Shown one piece after another: positions 47,434-56,784 of a stretch of DNA of 64,000 nt. A program made the translations under genes and the position numbers. Origin of the DNA: Leptospira bourretii (GTDB taxonomy: Bacteria; Spirochaetota; Leptospiria; Leptospirales; Leptospiraceae); contig NZ_RQFW01000019.1 in NCBI RefSeq assembly GCF_004770145.1, positions 62,001 to 126,000 on the forward strand, read 5' to 3'. The notes under the pieces are model-generated. The model had not been told where the DNA came from. It searched no databases and saw only the letters and a program-made list of their open reading frames with translations. Every line of letters starts with the position of its first letter. Position 1 is the first letter of the stretch.

Positions 47434-48635
47434 AAGCCTAGGTTCTCCAAATCCACATCACTCAAAACAGGATAATAGGATTCCTTATTGGAATCTACTG
47501 GTTCAAAGGATAAATGGATTTTTTTTGTGACTGCCGATCGAAATACATGTTGGCGGGTTTTGGGATTATACCCCAAATACCAGTTAGGTGCAATGGTAAT
47601 TTTACCACCTCCACCAGGAAGGTCATTTACAAATTGTGGGATCCCCATCCCTCCAATTTTTCCCCGCATGTATTCTACAATTTCAATCCCACGGGCAAGC
47701 GGGGTACGAAACCCTCTGGAACCGGGAATCAGTTCCGGATCATATAGGTAATAAGCACGAACACGCATCTCCAAAAGTTTTTTATGAAGAGTTAGCATGG
47801 TCTCTTCCTCATCATTGATTCCCTTTAAAAGTACAGACTGGTTCCCGACAGAAACACCAGCTTTTAATAACCGGAGGATTGCTTCTTTCGATTCTTTTGT
47901 ACATTCTTTGGGATGGTTGAACTGGGTATTACAAAATATGGAAAGTTTGTCGTTATTATAAGTTTCAATGATTTTACACAAAGTCTCTGTTATGCGAAAT
48001 GGCAAAGTGACTGGGTTTCTTGTACCTAATCTACAAATTTTTACATGAGGGATGGAGTTTAATTCCGAAAGAATCCAATCAAGTCTTGAATCTGCTAAGT
48101 TTAATGGATCTCCACCGCTAATGACTACATCTTCTATTTCTGAATGATTTCGAATGTATTCAAATGCCTTTTCCAAATCCCCTTTTTCCATTCTTTCTTC
48201 ATTGGAAGATACCTTTCGTCCCCGCATACAATGGCGGCAATACACACTACAAGAATGGTTGGAAAATAAAAGAACTCGATTGGGATACATATGGGTCAGC
48301 CCACGAACAGGGCTTAGTCGTTCTTCATCTAAAGGATCGGCACTTTCTTCAGAAGAAAGGACTGCCTCTTCGGAACGAGGAACAATCATTTTTCGAATGG
48401 GACAATTGGGGTCATCGGGGCTTGACAAGGAAAGGTAATACGGAGTGGTAGAAACATGCAAACGAATGGTTTCTCTAATTCCTATGAGTTCCGATTCTGT
48501 TAGAACAAAATACCGAGATAAGTCTTCCCCTTTCACTCGATTTTGCAACTGCGAGGTGTGATCCGTCCAATTTGTTCGGGAATACAACTCTTCGCGCGCC
48601 TTAAGAACTTCTGATAAACTGCTTTGCACGAGCAT
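47430..48635 (-). CDS. kamA: Lysine 2,3-aminomutase-family radical SAM enzyme
   Basis: Radical SAM/PLP enzyme converting L-lysine to beta-lysine. I chose ATG 48635 (401 aa), which has AAGGA upstream and avoids overlap with the divergent HAD gene; ATGs at 48719 and 48764 are in frame. The cluster CSVYCRHC binds the 4Fe-4[17 protein letters not shown] holds the PLP lysine, and the two aspartates that hold the lysine side-chain amine in Clostridium KAM are kept ([11 protein letters not shown] and VNDLPGGGG). The glutamate-specific enzymes change these residues, so lysine is favoured. It is longer than EpmB. First gene of the three-gene operon. Confidence 0.88.
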   Translation of the reverse strand: MLVQSSLSEVLKAREELYSRTNWTDHTSQLQNRVKGEDLSRYFVLTESELIGIRETIRLHVSTTPYYLSLSSPDDPNCPIRKMIVPRSEEAVLSSEESADPLDEERLSPVRGLTHMYPNRVLLFSNHSCSVYCRHCMRGRKVSSNEERMEKGDLEKAFEYIRNHSEIEDVVISGGDPLNLADSRLDWILSELNSIPHVKICRLGTRNPVTLPFRITETLCKIIETYNNDKLSIFCNTQFNHPKECTKESKEAILRLLKAGVSVGNQSVLLKGINDEEETMLTLHKKLLEMRVRAYYLYDPELIPGSRGFRTPLARGIEIVEYMRGKIGGMGIPQFVNDLPGGGGKITIAPNWYLGYNPKTRQHVFRSAVTKKIHLSFEPVDSNKESYYPVLSDVDLENLGL

Positions 48636-48717
48636 AACTTCCAATTCCTTACTTGCCAAGAGACCGCCAAATTCTTTTCTGGTGGTAATGCAAGAAAACC
48701 GCCTGGGGGAAATCCGC

Positions 48718-49362
48718 ATGGTCGCCTTCGATGTCGATGGGACCTTATTTTCCTCAGAATCCATAATCTTTAAGACCTATGTGCAGGCAATCGAAGAGTT
48801 TGCACAAAAGACGGGAAAAATCACGTCCTTACCGAGTCATGACCAGATTATGAATGAGATTGGGAAACCCGTTCGTACCATCTTTAAAAACCTTTTGCCT
48901 GACCTTCCCGAAGCCGAACGTGATATTATTTCTGGAAGGGTTCTAGACCTTCTCTGCGACGCTATCAGAAGCGGTGGTGGTGATTTTTATGCAGGTGTCG
49001 GTTCTACCATCCATTATCTGAAAGAAAAAGGATACACCATCACTTGTGCCTCCAACGGAAGAAAAGCTTATATTGAAACCGTTTTAGATACAGCAGGCGT
49101 TTTACAATACTTCGAACCAATTGTTGTCATCAACCAAGACACCATCCATACCAAAGGAGAAATCCTTGCTGAGTATGTTCGCAAATACAATTTAGAACCA
49201 AGTGCCATTGCGATGATTGGAGATAGACATAGTGATTGGGAAGCAGCAAGAGAGAATGGATGTCCATTTGGCTTCTGCACCTATGGTCACGGCCTTCCTG
49301 GTGAAATTCCGGATTTCGATTGGAAATTCGATGATTTACCCAATTTGAAAGAATTTTTTTAA
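48718..49362 (+). CDS. HAD-family phosphatase (phosphoglycolate phosphatase-like)
   Basis: 214 aa. I chose ATG 48718 ([16 protein letters not shown]) because GGGGGA stands 7 bases upstream; ATG 48688 would add ten residues. HAD motifs: nucleophile [15 protein letters not shown] (motif II), and [25 protein letters not shown] (motif IV). Substrate unknown; the Gph/PpaX group is closest. It is divergent from the kamA operon. Confidence 0.88.
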   Translation: MVAFDVDGTLFSSESIIFKTYVQAIEEFAQKTGKITSLPSHDQIMNEIGKPVRTIFKNLLPDLPEAERDIISGRVLDLLCDAIRSGGGDFYAGVGSTIHYLKEKGYTITCASNGRKAYIETVLDTAGVLQYFEPIVVINQDTIHTKGEILAEYVRKYNLEPSAIAMIGDRHSDWEAARENGCPFGFCTYGHGLPGEIPDFDWKFDDLPNLKEFF

Positions 49363-49396
49363 ATTCGAAATTCTCTACTTTTCCGACATTGATACT

Positions 49397-50215
49397 GTGG
49401 CGGTACATCCCCAAATCCAAGATGATAAATGGAAATCTTTACGCTATTTGATTGGCGGGATTTTTCTTGTACTGGTCCTCATTGAAAAGTCGATGGGCTT
49501 TGACCCGAAAGCCACTGGAAGTTTTCTCCCCAAACAAGGATTCCGCAATATAGGCAAATCGCAAGATAAGGGAAAATTTGCGGAACCTTCCGATCCTTTT
49601 GCCAAAGAAAATTGGGAAGATGATTTGAATTGGGAAGAAGAAGTTTTGACCCAAACTTTCCCTGATTCTGATTCCAAACAAAAACCTCGCACAAAACTAG
49701 TGGATGAAACCATTCCGGAAATCACCCTTCCTGAAGACAGGTTTCCTGGCGCCGGCAAACGACTGCAAGTGGATGCCGGGTACTTACCTGTATATTTCTT
49801 AAAATTTTATGGAACCGGCAAAAATAGCCAATCCCAGCTAGTCAAACTCACCCGGGAATTTCCAGGGGGAGATCCCATTCCCTATTTATTCCAAGAACTT
49901 ACAAAAGGACCAAATCCTGAAGAAAAAGGCAAAGGGATACTTTCGGCTCTATCCAAAAGAGTCCGAATGGAGCCCAATTACCGTTTGGAAAATGGAATTC
50001 TCCATCTTTCAATTTCGGAAGATATCGGTTATGGAGGGAGTATGGAAATTTTAAAAGACAGACTCGATCAAATTTCATTTACCATGATTGGAAATTTTGG
50101 AATCAAAGGAGTAATACTTTATTCCAATGGGGAAAGAATTCGGACTTTAGGCAGTGATGGAATGACAATTCCTGAAGTTCTTGCTAGATCCCAAAGGAAG
50201 GTAATCATTTTCTAA
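49397..50215 (+). CDS. GerMN-domain membrane or secreted protein
   Basis: 272 aa with a GTG start and no clear ribosome site. One N-terminal membrane segment (YLIGGIFLVLVLIEKSMG), an acidic low-complexity linker, then a GerMN/spore-germination-like domain (YLPVYFLKFYGTG, GDPIPYLFQELTKGPNPEEKGKGILSALS, LENGILHLSISEDIGYGGSMEILKDRLDQISFTMIGNFGIKGVILYSNGERI). Proteins with this domain are extracytoplasmic, in clostridia linked to lipoproteins; the role here is unknown. Confidence 0.72.
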   Translation: MAVHPQIQDDKWKSLRYLIGGIFLVLVLIEKSMGFDPKATGSFLPKQGFRNIGKSQDKGKFAEPSDPFAKENWEDDLNWEEEVLTQTFPDSDSKQKPRTKLVDETIPEITLPEDRFPGAGKRLQVDAGYLPVYFLKFYGTGKNSQSQLVKLTREFPGGDPIPYLFQELTKGPNPEEKGKGILSALSKRVRMEPNYRLENGILHLSISEDIGYGGSMEILKDRLDQISFTMIGNFGIKGVILYSNGERIRTLGSDGMTIPEVLARSQRKVIIF

Positions 50216-50272
50216 CTCAAGGAAATGGTTTACAGATCTTAGATTTTCGGTATCTTTAGTTCTGGTTCTTAC

Positions 50273-51466
50273 ATGCGTAGGCATACATTCAAAAGATATT
50301 TTTTTGTTTTTCGTAAAATGTTTTTACGAACCTACCATCCTAGTTTCACCGCCACAAATATTTCCGACATAGGCTCTTCCCTTCAGATTTTTAGTGTGAT
50401 GACGGCCTTTACTTCGATCATCTCTCTTTTGTTTGTTGATTCCCTTGTGCGAACCAAAGAAGCCAGTTTCTGGATTGCTTTTTTTAGAATCTCTTCTCTT
50501 GGCATTTGTTTTTTTGTTTATCTCTTTGGAAAAAAAAGAGTCAAACTCTACCAAAGACATATCTACGGAATCACAAGTCTTGTCCTCATTGGTCTGATTT
50601 TACTCTATATTCCAATGATGGTGTATGATAAACCAAACCATGCCTATTATCTGTTTGGTTCTGCCATTGTCATTGCCAGTGCTTCAATTCTTCTATGGAT
50701 TGAACCTTTCCGGATTCTACTTCTTTCCACTCTTTACATTGCTGTATTCATTCCCTTACATTTAAACTTTTCACGCATCCAAGGATTTGATCGTTTTGTT
50801 TTTTACCAAGATGTTCTCATCGTTTCTTTTTTACTCGCCTTTGGATTTGTGGCAAACCTCCTCATCAACTATTGGCGGTTTGAAGAATACCGGGTCAAGG
50901 CAAGACTTAGGATCACAGTCGGGAAACTACTTCGGATCAATCAAAAAATCGAAGACCTTTCTCGTGTGGATTCGATGACAGAACTATTTAACAGGCGTCA
51001 TCTGCTCGAACAGTTTGATCTCTATAAAAAAAGATCCAACAGAGAAGGGTTTATCATTGGTCTTGTGATTTTAGATTTGGACCGGTTAAAAGCAATCAAT
51101 GACAAATACGGTCACAAACAAGGAGACCTTGCCATCCAAGCTTTTGCCAAAACGGTAAAGTCCCGAACAAGGATCACAGACATTGCGGCACGAATTGGAG
51201 GAGATGAATTTTGCCTTCTCGTTTCTCCCATTGATCGAGAAGGTTTGCAGGTTCTTGCCGAGTCCATTCGTGAGAAATTGGAACGGTTACAAATCCCCAT
51301 TCACAACCAACCAGGAGAGTCCCTTACCCTAACAGTATCCATTGGGGCCACACTCTTTCGTCCAGAAGACGATCCGAGTTTTGATGAACTCTATCACAAA
51401 ATTGATACAGCCCTCTATACCTCAAAAAATGAGGGAAGAAACAGAATCACTCTTATCGAATCTTAA
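50273..51466 (+). CDS. Membrane diguanylate cyclase (GGDEF)
   Basis: 397 aa. Six hydrophobic segments make a membrane sensor of the MASE-like kind, then a GGDEF domain with RIGGDEFCLLV, meaning an active c-di-GMP synthase. The inhibitory I-site R-x-x-D is present at the right distance (RITDIAARIGGDEF), so product feedback is expected. The C-terminal SIGATLFRPEDD and ALYTSKNEGRNR are typical. Stand-alone gene followed by a putative sRNA locus and terminator. Confidence 0.95.
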   Translation: MRRHTFKRYFFVFRKMFLRTYHPSFTATNISDIGSSLQIFSVMTAFTSIISLLFVDSLVRTKEASFWIAFFRISSLGICFFVYLFGKKRVKLYQRHIYGITSLVLIGLILLYIPMMVYDKPNHAYYLFGSAIVIASASILLWIEPFRILLLSTLYIAVFIPLHLNFSRIQGFDRFVFYQDVLIVSFLLAFGFVANLLINYWRFEEYRVKARLRITVGKLLRINQKIEDLSRVDSMTELFNRRHLLEQFDLYKKRSNREGFIIGLVILDLDRLKAINDKYGHKQGDLAIQAFAKTVKSRTRITDIAARIGGDEFCLLVSPIDREGLQVLAESIREKLERLQIPIHNQPGESLTLTVSIGATLFRPEDDPSFDELYHKIDTALYTSKNEGRNRITLIES

Positions 51467-51503
51467 AAAAAAAGATCGACAGGTTTTGCAAATTTCATTA
51501 GCG

Positions 51504-51532
51504 TTGAAATTGAGACTGATTCTCAGTTTATG
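51504..51532 (+). promoter_or_regulatory. Promoter-like hexamers between convergent genes
   Basis: TTGAAA (51504-51509), 17-base spacer, TTTATG (51527-51532). A gene-free stretch between two convergent stops would not normally need a promoter. Confidence 0.3.
51511..51525. promoter_or_regulatory. Fur-box-like palindrome
   Basis: TGAGACTGATTCTCA has the 7-1-7 layout of Fur/PerR-family sites with one mismatch in 14 paired positions. It sits in the spacer of the promoter-like hexamers, where a repressor would block them. Confidence 0.4.
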
Positions 51533-51537
51533 TCCGT

Positions 51538-51589
51538 AACGGATAAGGTGTAAAACTTCCAAGATGGGTGAAAGCCCGTCTTTTTTTTT
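51538..51589 (+). ncRNA. Candidate small RNA with its own terminator
   Basis: About 50 bases run from the promoter-like hexamers to the intrinsic terminator, with no reading frame. If transcribed, this would be a very short RNA under a Fur-like operator. The terminator may instead serve the diguanylate cyclase gene alone. Confidence 0.2.
51561..51589 (+). terminator. Intrinsic terminator
   Basis: AAGATGGG (51561-51568) pairs with CCCGTCTT (51575-51582), including one G-U pair, a loop of six bases, then nine T. It ends transcripts from the diguanylate cyclase or the candidate small RNA. Confidence 0.85.
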
Positions 51590-52697
51590 ACTCCACCCCT
51601 GCTCGGTTGCAGTCGTATTCTTCGGTGTAGAGTAAGTTTCGTCGGATGGGTTGGAACCCTCCTTCTTTTAAAAACCTACGAGCTTCCTTTTCTGTTTTTA
51701 ATCCAAAAGAACGAAGTACATTCTCCTCAATGACAACAGAGGAAATATCATCAGCCCCGGAATAAAGTGCCAGTTGTCCCACACCTTTTCCAAGAACCAT
51801 CACGGAAGTTTCAATGTGTTTGATATTGTCTAAAAAAATGCGGCAGATCCCAAGCACTTTCAAATATTCATGCGTGGGCACTGGCCTGACTTTAAACCTT
51901 TTGGTTTGTGGTTGGAAGGTCCAAGGAATAAAAGATAAAAATCCACCGGTTCTGTCTTGGAGGTCTCGGACCACACTTAGGTGTTCGATTACCTCTTCTT
52001 CTGTTTCTTCCGATCCAAAAACGACGTTTGCTGATCCAAGGAGTCCTACTTCGTGACAGGTTTCCATTGCACGAACCCATTCCGATACAGTGGCTTTTTT
52101 TGGGGAAATGATTTGGCGCATCCTTTCTGTGAGAATTTCTGCCCCAGCTCCAGGAACCGAATCAAGACCCGCTTCTTTTAAAATGAGTAAAACTTCCCTG
52201 AGAGGTTTTCCTGTGATGGTTTCTAAATTGATCACTTCCACAGGAGAAAAGGCACGGATATGCATCTTGGGGTATTTTGCTTTTACCGTCCGAATGACAT
52301 CTAAATAATAATCAAAAGGAAGATTTGGATACACACCACCTTGGAGAAACATTTGGTCTGCTCCTTCTTCCACGGCATAATCCATTTTTTGTAAAATCTC
52401 TTCTTTGGAGAGAACATAACCTTTTCCATTCCCAATTTCATCCATAAAGGAACAAAAACTGCATTCCACATTGCAATAATTGGTATAATTCACCACTCGG
52501 AACATAGTGTAACTGGCTTCTGTATGAGGACGAATTTTTTCCCGAAGGAACCTTGCTGCCATTTGGATTTTCAGAAAGTCCCCACTTTTGTAAAGGAGGA
52601 GTGCTTCTGCAGGAGAGATCCGTTTGCCTTGGACAGCGTTCAAAAGGACAGCATCTGCGGGGTCATTTGGGCTAAATGAAAACGAGTCTAAGTTCAT
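51588..52697 (-). CDS. mqnC: Cyclic dehypoxanthinyl futalosine synthase
   Basis: Radical SAM enzyme of the futalosine menaquinone route, cyclising dehypoxanthine futalosine. 369 aa. Radical SAM cluster [15 protein letters not shown] (C-x3-C-x2-C), then [55 protein letters not shown] and [24 protein letters not shown] fit MqnC; MqnE and CofG/CofH are relatives. The gene lies alone; mqnA at 16 kb is the other pathway gene here. Confidence 0.85.
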   Translation of the reverse strand: MNLDSFSFSPNDPADAVLLNAVQGKRISPAEALLLYKSGDFLKIQMAARFLREKIRPHTEASYTMFRVVNYTNYCNVECSFCSFMDEIGNGKGYVLSKEEILQKMDYAVEEGADQMFLQGGVYPNLPFDYYLDVIRTVKAKYPKMHIRAFSPVEVINLETITGKPLREVLLILKEAGLDSVPGAGAEILTERMRQIISPKKATVSEWVRAMETCHEVGLLGSANVVFGSEETEEEVIEHLSVVRDLQDRTGGFLSFIPWTFQPQTKRFKVRPVPTHEYLKVLGICRIFLDNIKHIETSVMVLGKGVGQLALYSGADDISSVVIEENVLRSFGLKTEKEARRFLKEGGFQPIRRNLLYTEEYDCNRAGVE

Positions 52698-52820
52698 AAT
52701 CTCTACCTACTTGGACAGGAAATCTTCTGACAGATCCCTGTAAAAACCGAATTTTCCTGGACATTCATTTTTCTATACAAATCCTAGGAAATACCAAACA
52801 CCTTAAGGGCATAAACATAA

Positions 52821-54923
52821 ATGGATATCGGAAGAATACTCTTTCACCTATTATTCACAGCATTTTTCGTCGTGGCAAACATTGTCTTTGTCCGCGCCAT
52901 CCTTTACAGGCTCGGACTGATCTTCAATGGTCGTCCTGCTTTCTTCAATGAAGATGCAAAAAAGAACCTAAATATTGGATTTCGTCTTAAAAGTTTTTTA
53001 ATAAACGTTGTCCTACAAAAGAAAAATTTCCGGGAACCAGTGCGCGGAATCATGCACGCATTTGTTTTTTACGGATTTCTCGTGTACACCATCCACACAA
53101 CAAGCCAAATGATTGCTGGTGTGTTTGGATATGTCATGGACGATCCTTACAAATTTGCTCTTCCTGAATTTCTTTTGGGCGAAGCTGCCAATCATATCTA
53201 TGAACAAGCAGTAAACTATGTTTCCATCCTTGTATTAACTGGTCTTGGATTTTTTGCTTGGAGACGTTGGATCAAAAAGGCAAAAGGATTGGATGTTCAC
53301 TCTCCAGCTTCTGCGATTGTGATCAGTATGATCGCAACTCTTATGGTTACCACCTTACTTGGGAATGGTGCGAAAACTGTTGCGGCAACTTACTTCACTC
53401 ATGCAGGTCTCATTGATGGAGCCATTGGATCCGTTTGGGAATCCATCGGTGTTGCAAACTCTTCTGCCGACATCGTTTTCCAAATTATGTGGTGGGGACA
53501 TATCATTACTGTGTTCTCGTTTATGTTGTATGTTCCTACATCCAAACACGCTCACTTAATTTTTGCTCCGTTTAACTACTTCCTTGCGACAGACACTCCT
53601 AAAGGCCAACTTTCTAAACTTAATTTAGATGATGAAAATGCAGTTTGGGGATCCAACCGCGTAGAAGACTTTCCTTGGCCAAACCTACTCGATGGTATGT
53701 CTTGTATTGAATGCGGACGTTGCCAAGTAGAATGCCCAGCCAATAGAACTGGAAAAGTTTTAAATCCTAAGGCTATCATTGTAGAACTCAAACACCAAAT
53801 GTTAGAGAAAATGCCAGATGTGGCAGCAGCGCGTGCGGGAAAAACTCCTGAAGAAGCTGCAGAAGCAGTTGCTGCACTTGAAACAGGTGTTATCAATTCC
53901 CACGAGGGCCTCAGTGAAGAAGCACTCTGGGGATGTACTACTTGTTATGCGTGCGTGGAAGCATGTCCTGTAGGAAACAACCAAGTAAATGCCATCATTG
54001 AAATGCGCCGTCACTTAGTTCTTGCGGAATCAAAAATGAGTCCTGAACTTCAAAAAGCCTTCACAAACATGGAAAACAATTCCAATCCATGGGGTGTGGG
54101 AGCACATACAAGAGCAGACTGGGCAGAAGGTCTTGGTGTGAAAGTTCTTTCAGAAGCAGAAGACAAAAACGTAGATGTACTCTATTGGGTAGGTTGTGCG
54201 GGTGCTTTTGATGAAAGAAACAAAAAGATCTCTCGTGACTTTGTTAAAATCATGCAAAAGGCTGAAGTAAACTTTGGAATCCTTGGAACCGAAGAAGGTT
54301 GTTCTGGAGATTCGGCTCGCCGCGGTGGTAATGAATACCTCTACCAAACTTTAGCACAAACCAACGTAGACACAATCAACGGTTACGGAATTAAAAAAAT
54401 CGTTACGGCTTGTCCACATTGTTACAACACAATCAAAAACGAATATCCACAATTTGGTGGAAACTTCGAAGTCATCCACCACTCTGAATACATAAACCAA
54501 CTATCCAAAGATGGTAAAATTGATGTGAAAGTGGCTGATGATGCTAATACCGGAAAATACACTTACCACGATTCTTGTTACATCGGTCGTTATAACAACA
54601 ACTACGATAACCCTCGTGATGTTGTGAAAAAGGTATCCGGTGGAAAAATCGAAGAAGCAGTAGACCATCACTCCAAAGGACTTTGTTGTGGTGCGGGTGG
54701 TGCACAGTACTGGATGGAAGAACATGTAGATGAATCCAATCCTGAAAGTATCCGTGTGAATAGCAAACGTACAGGACAACTTCTTGATACGGGTGCCACT
54801 ACAATCGCCACTGCTTGCCCATTCTGTATCACTATGATCACAGATGGTGTGAAAGCTGCGGAAAAAATTGATTCTGTAAAAGTGAAAGACATTGCAGAGT
54901 TAGTTGCTGAGAACATCGACTAA
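52821..54923 (+). CDS. Membrane Fe-S oxidoreductase (HdrD/ETF:menaquinone oxidoreductase-like)
   Basis: 700 aa. Five N-terminal membrane segments (from LFHLLFTAFFVVANIVFV to IIMWWGHIITVFSFMLYV) resemble the haem b-binding NarI-like part. Two ferredoxin-type clusters follow: CIECGRCQVECP and CTTCYACVEACP. The C-terminal half has two CCG domains (YWVGCAGAFDERNK, EEGCSGDSARRGGNE, CPHCYNTIKN; then HDSCYIGRYN, LCCGAGGAQYWMEEH, ATACPFCITM). This layout matches the membrane ETF:menaquinone oxidoreductases described in Geobacter and mycobacteria, which pass electrons from beta-oxidation to the quinone pool. No etf genes lie in the window. Confidence 0.85.
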   Translation: MDIGRILFHLLFTAFFVVANIVFVRAILYRLGLIFNGRPAFFNEDAKKNLNIGFRLKSFLINVVLQKKNFREPVRGIMHAFVFYGFLVYTIHTTSQMIAGVFGYVMDDPYKFALPEFLLGEAANHIYEQAVNYVSILVLTGLGFFAWRRWIKKAKGLDVHSPASAIVISMIATLMVTTLLGNGAKTVAATYFTHAGLIDGAIGSVWESIGVANSSADIVFQIMWWGHIITVFSFMLYVPTSKHAHLIFAPFNYFLATDTPKGQLSKLNLDDENAVWGSNRVEDFPWPNLLDGMSCIECGRCQVECPANRTGKVLNPKAIIVELKHQMLEKMPDVAAARAGKTPEEAAEAVAALETGVINSHEGLSEEALWGCTTCYACVEACPVGNNQVNAIIEMRRHLVLAESKMSPELQKAFTNMENNSNPWGVGAHTRADWAEGLGVKVLSEAEDKNVDVLYWVGCAGAFDERNKKISRDFVKIMQKAEVNFGILGTEEGCSGDSARRGGNEYLYQTLAQTNVDTINGYGIKKIVTACPHCYNTIKNEYPQFGGNFEVIHHSEYINQLSKDGKIDVKVADDANTGKYTYHDSCYIGRYNNNYDNPRDVVKKVSGGKIEEAVDHHSKGLCCGAGGAQYWMEEHVDESNPESIRVNSKRTGQLLDTGATTIATACPFCITMITDGVKAAEKIDSVKVKDIAELVAENID

Positions 54924-54946
54924 CAAGTCAGAGTTGTGAGAAAAAA

Positions 54947-55840
54947 ATGAAATTTCAAAATTTCCTCGCAACTGATTTGGTTGTTCTTTGGAAAAGGTGG
55001 AGGGAAACTTCCACCTTTTTTATTTCTAAACCAAAACCGTATTTTATCTCACATTGGTTCTCTGTTTTATTTGTCCTTCAGGCTTTTATTTTTATTTCCC
55101 TAACTGCTGAATCCAAACCCATCCATCCGCCAGAAGGCGACGGAATCACCATCATCGTAGAAAAAGGACAAACTCTGAGTATCATTTCCAAAACCTATTT
55201 GGATGATCCAAGGAAATGGAAAGAACTACTCAAATCCAACCAAATTGATAATCCGAATCTGATCATTCCAGGAATGAAATTATGGATTCCAAAAAGTTTG
55301 GGTAAAAAACCACTCGCCGACCTCCAAAGGTATACGGGAAAAACGGAAGTTTTAAAAGTATCGCAAAAAAGCTCCGATTGGGCAGGAGCCACAATGGGAG
55401 AGGGACTCTATGCAAAAGATGAAGTGCGTACTTTCAAAGATTCGGAAGCCCAATTTCTTTTGTTATCAGGCTCTCGGTTTGAAATCACAGAAAACAGCCA
55501 TGTGATTATGGAAAAGGGAAAATCAGATACAGAACCGGATGAACTATATCTTCGCAAAGGACGAATTCGTTCCATCATTCAGAAAAAACCATCTGCCAAC
55601 CAAAGAATGTTTTTACTAAAAACAGATTCTGCCATATCGGAAGTTCGAGGAACAGACTTTCTTACAGAAGTAGATCCTTCTGGGAACACAACCTTAAGTT
55701 GTTATGAAGGACTTGTGGCAGTCTCCGCACAAAATGTAACCGTAAACGTTCCTTCTGGCTTTGCGACCTTTGTCGAAAAAGGCAAACCTCCGCTAAAACC
55801 TTTCAGTTTACCAGATCCTCCGAAACCAAAAGAAGAATGA
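54947..55840 (+). CDS. LysM-FecR domain protein
   Basis: 297 aa. A hydrophobic segment (HWFSVLFVLQAFIFISLTAES) precedes a LysM domain (IIVEKGQTLSIISKTYLDDPRKWKELLKSNQIDNPNLIIPGMKLWIP), which should bind peptidoglycan, and a FecR domain (WAGATMGEGLYAKDEVRTFKDSEAQFLLLSGSRFEI, KTDSAISEVRGTDFLTEV). The ATG at 54947 is the only canonical start before the signal segment, but a strong terminator lies in its first 25 codons, and no good ribosome site precedes it. Overlaps the next gene by 4 bases. Confidence 0.82.
   Translation: MKFQNFLATDLVVLWKRWRETSTFFISKPKPYFISHWFSVLFVLQAFIFISLTAESKPIHPPEGDGITIIVEKGQTLSIISKTYLDDPRKWKELLKSNQIDNPNLIIPGMKLWIPKSLGKKPLADLQRYTGKTEVLKVSQKSSDWAGATMGEGLYAKDEVRTFKDSEAQFLLLSGSRFEITENSHVIMEKGKSDTEPDELYLRKGRIRSIIQKKPSANQRMFLLKTDSAISEVRGTDFLTEVDPSGNTTLSCYEGLVAVSAQNVTVNVPSGFATFVEKGKPPLKPFSLPDPPKPKEE
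54992..55022 (+). terminator. Intrinsic terminator inside the 5' end of the LysM-FecR gene
   Basis: AAAAGGTGGA (54992-55001) and TCCACCTTTT (55010-55019) are perfect complements, loop of eight bases, followed by T-rich sequence. It lies 70 bases after the Fe-S oxidoreductase stop and within the first codons of the next gene. Confidence 0.8.
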
Positions 55841-56781
55841 ATCCTTTCCATCATTTCAGATTATTCCTATTTTGGTCTCCATTTTTGTTGGTTAGTCTTG
55901 GATTCTTTTTTCCTGTCTTTTCCGAACCAAAAACCATTAAATTCACTCTTGAACCGGAAAGAGATGATATCATTCAGTATGAATTTGAATTATGGAAAGA
56001 ACCTAACTTTGATTTGGAGATTCCTTTTCGAGTGGTAGCAGGTCCAGGAAAAATCCAACTGTATATCCCCAATGGATATGAATACTTTCGAATTCGGGCC
56101 GTGGCCAAACGCCAGGTACGTGGGTTTTGGACAGAACTATATGCAGTGAATTCCTTTGGAAAACCAAAAGAACAGAGTAAAATCGTGGCCCGCAAACCTG
56201 CCACAACAGATGTTTTGGTTCCAATAACGAATAAGGAAGGAACCAATCATTATTATTTAACAGAAAATAAAATCCACGTAAAACCCATCTTAAGCCAACC
56301 AATGAAAACTACCGTTCGTTATCGTGTGAACGGCGGACCTTGGGTGATAACCAAACAACCGGAGTTAACATTTGCAAATGATGGGAACTATAAACTAGAA
56401 TACCAAGTCACTAATGAACTAGGAATTTCTGATTCTATGCAAGTTTGGGAATTTAGTGTGGACAAAACTCCCCCAAAAACAGAGTTTCATTGGCAATCTC
56501 CTCCTTTCAGAAAATCGTCTCTCTCTTTCGTAGGACCCAATTCCAATTTAGAACTGCTGTCAACCGATACAGGTTCAGGATTAGACTCTATCCGGTTTCG
56601 CACCATTTGTGGAAAGAATCCTCCCTCCGCATGGTATCTCTGGGATAATCAAACATCTTGGACAAACGTGATCCATTCCTGTTCGGAGGATTTAGATTTA
56701 GAAATTTCAGCCACAGACAAGTTGGGAAACGAAGAAGTCCCTCAAAAAATCAAAATTCTACAGACAAAAAAAGGAAACTAA
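55837..56781 (+). CDS. Secreted protein with Ig/OmpL47-like repeats
   Basis: 314 aa. A signal peptide (FWSPFLLVSLGFFFPVFSE) precedes beta-rich modules; YRVNGGPWVITKQPELTFANDGNYKLEYQVTNELGISDSMQVWEFSVDKTPPKT follows the OmpL47-type beta-barrel-repeat pattern, in which a Tyr-x-hydrophobic strand and a 'VDKTPP' linker recur. Such proteins are surface or periplasmic in Leptospira and some bind host matrix. Here it is overlapped by 4 bases with the LysM-FecR gene and followed 3 bases later by a membrane phosphatase, so a signalling role is also possible. Confidence 0.7.
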   Translation: MNPFHHFRLFLFWSPFLLVSLGFFFPVFSEPKTIKFTLEPERDDIIQYEFELWKEPNFDLEIPFRVVAGPGKIQLYIPNGYEYFRIRAVAKRQVRGFWTELYAVNSFGKPKEQSKIVARKPATTDVLVPITNKEGTNHYYLTENKIHVKPILSQPMKTTVRYRVNGGPWVITKQPELTFANDGNYKLEYQVTNELGISDSMQVWEFSVDKTPPKTEFHWQSPPFRKSSLSFVGPNSNLELLSTDTGSGLDSIRFRTICGKNPPSAWYLWDNQTSWTNVIHSCSEDLDLEISATDKLGNEEVPQKIKILQTKKGN

Positions 56782-56784
56782 GCT

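Noticed and set aside
48636..48764. Longer N-terminus for the kamA-like gene
   Set aside because: Starts at 48719 or 48764 would overlap the first codons of the divergent HAD gene; the ATG at 48635 has AAGGA and leaves a promoter region. Not fully excluded.
52774..52788. TATACA followed by the palindrome TCCTAGGA upstream of the Fe-S oxidoreductase gene
   Set aside because: The -10-like hexamer lacks a convincing -35 and an 8-base palindrome is expected by chance in this much DNA.
53576..53896. Antisense frames within the Fe-S oxidoreductase gene
   Set aside because: They mirror the codon pattern of a clearly real gene and show no motifs.
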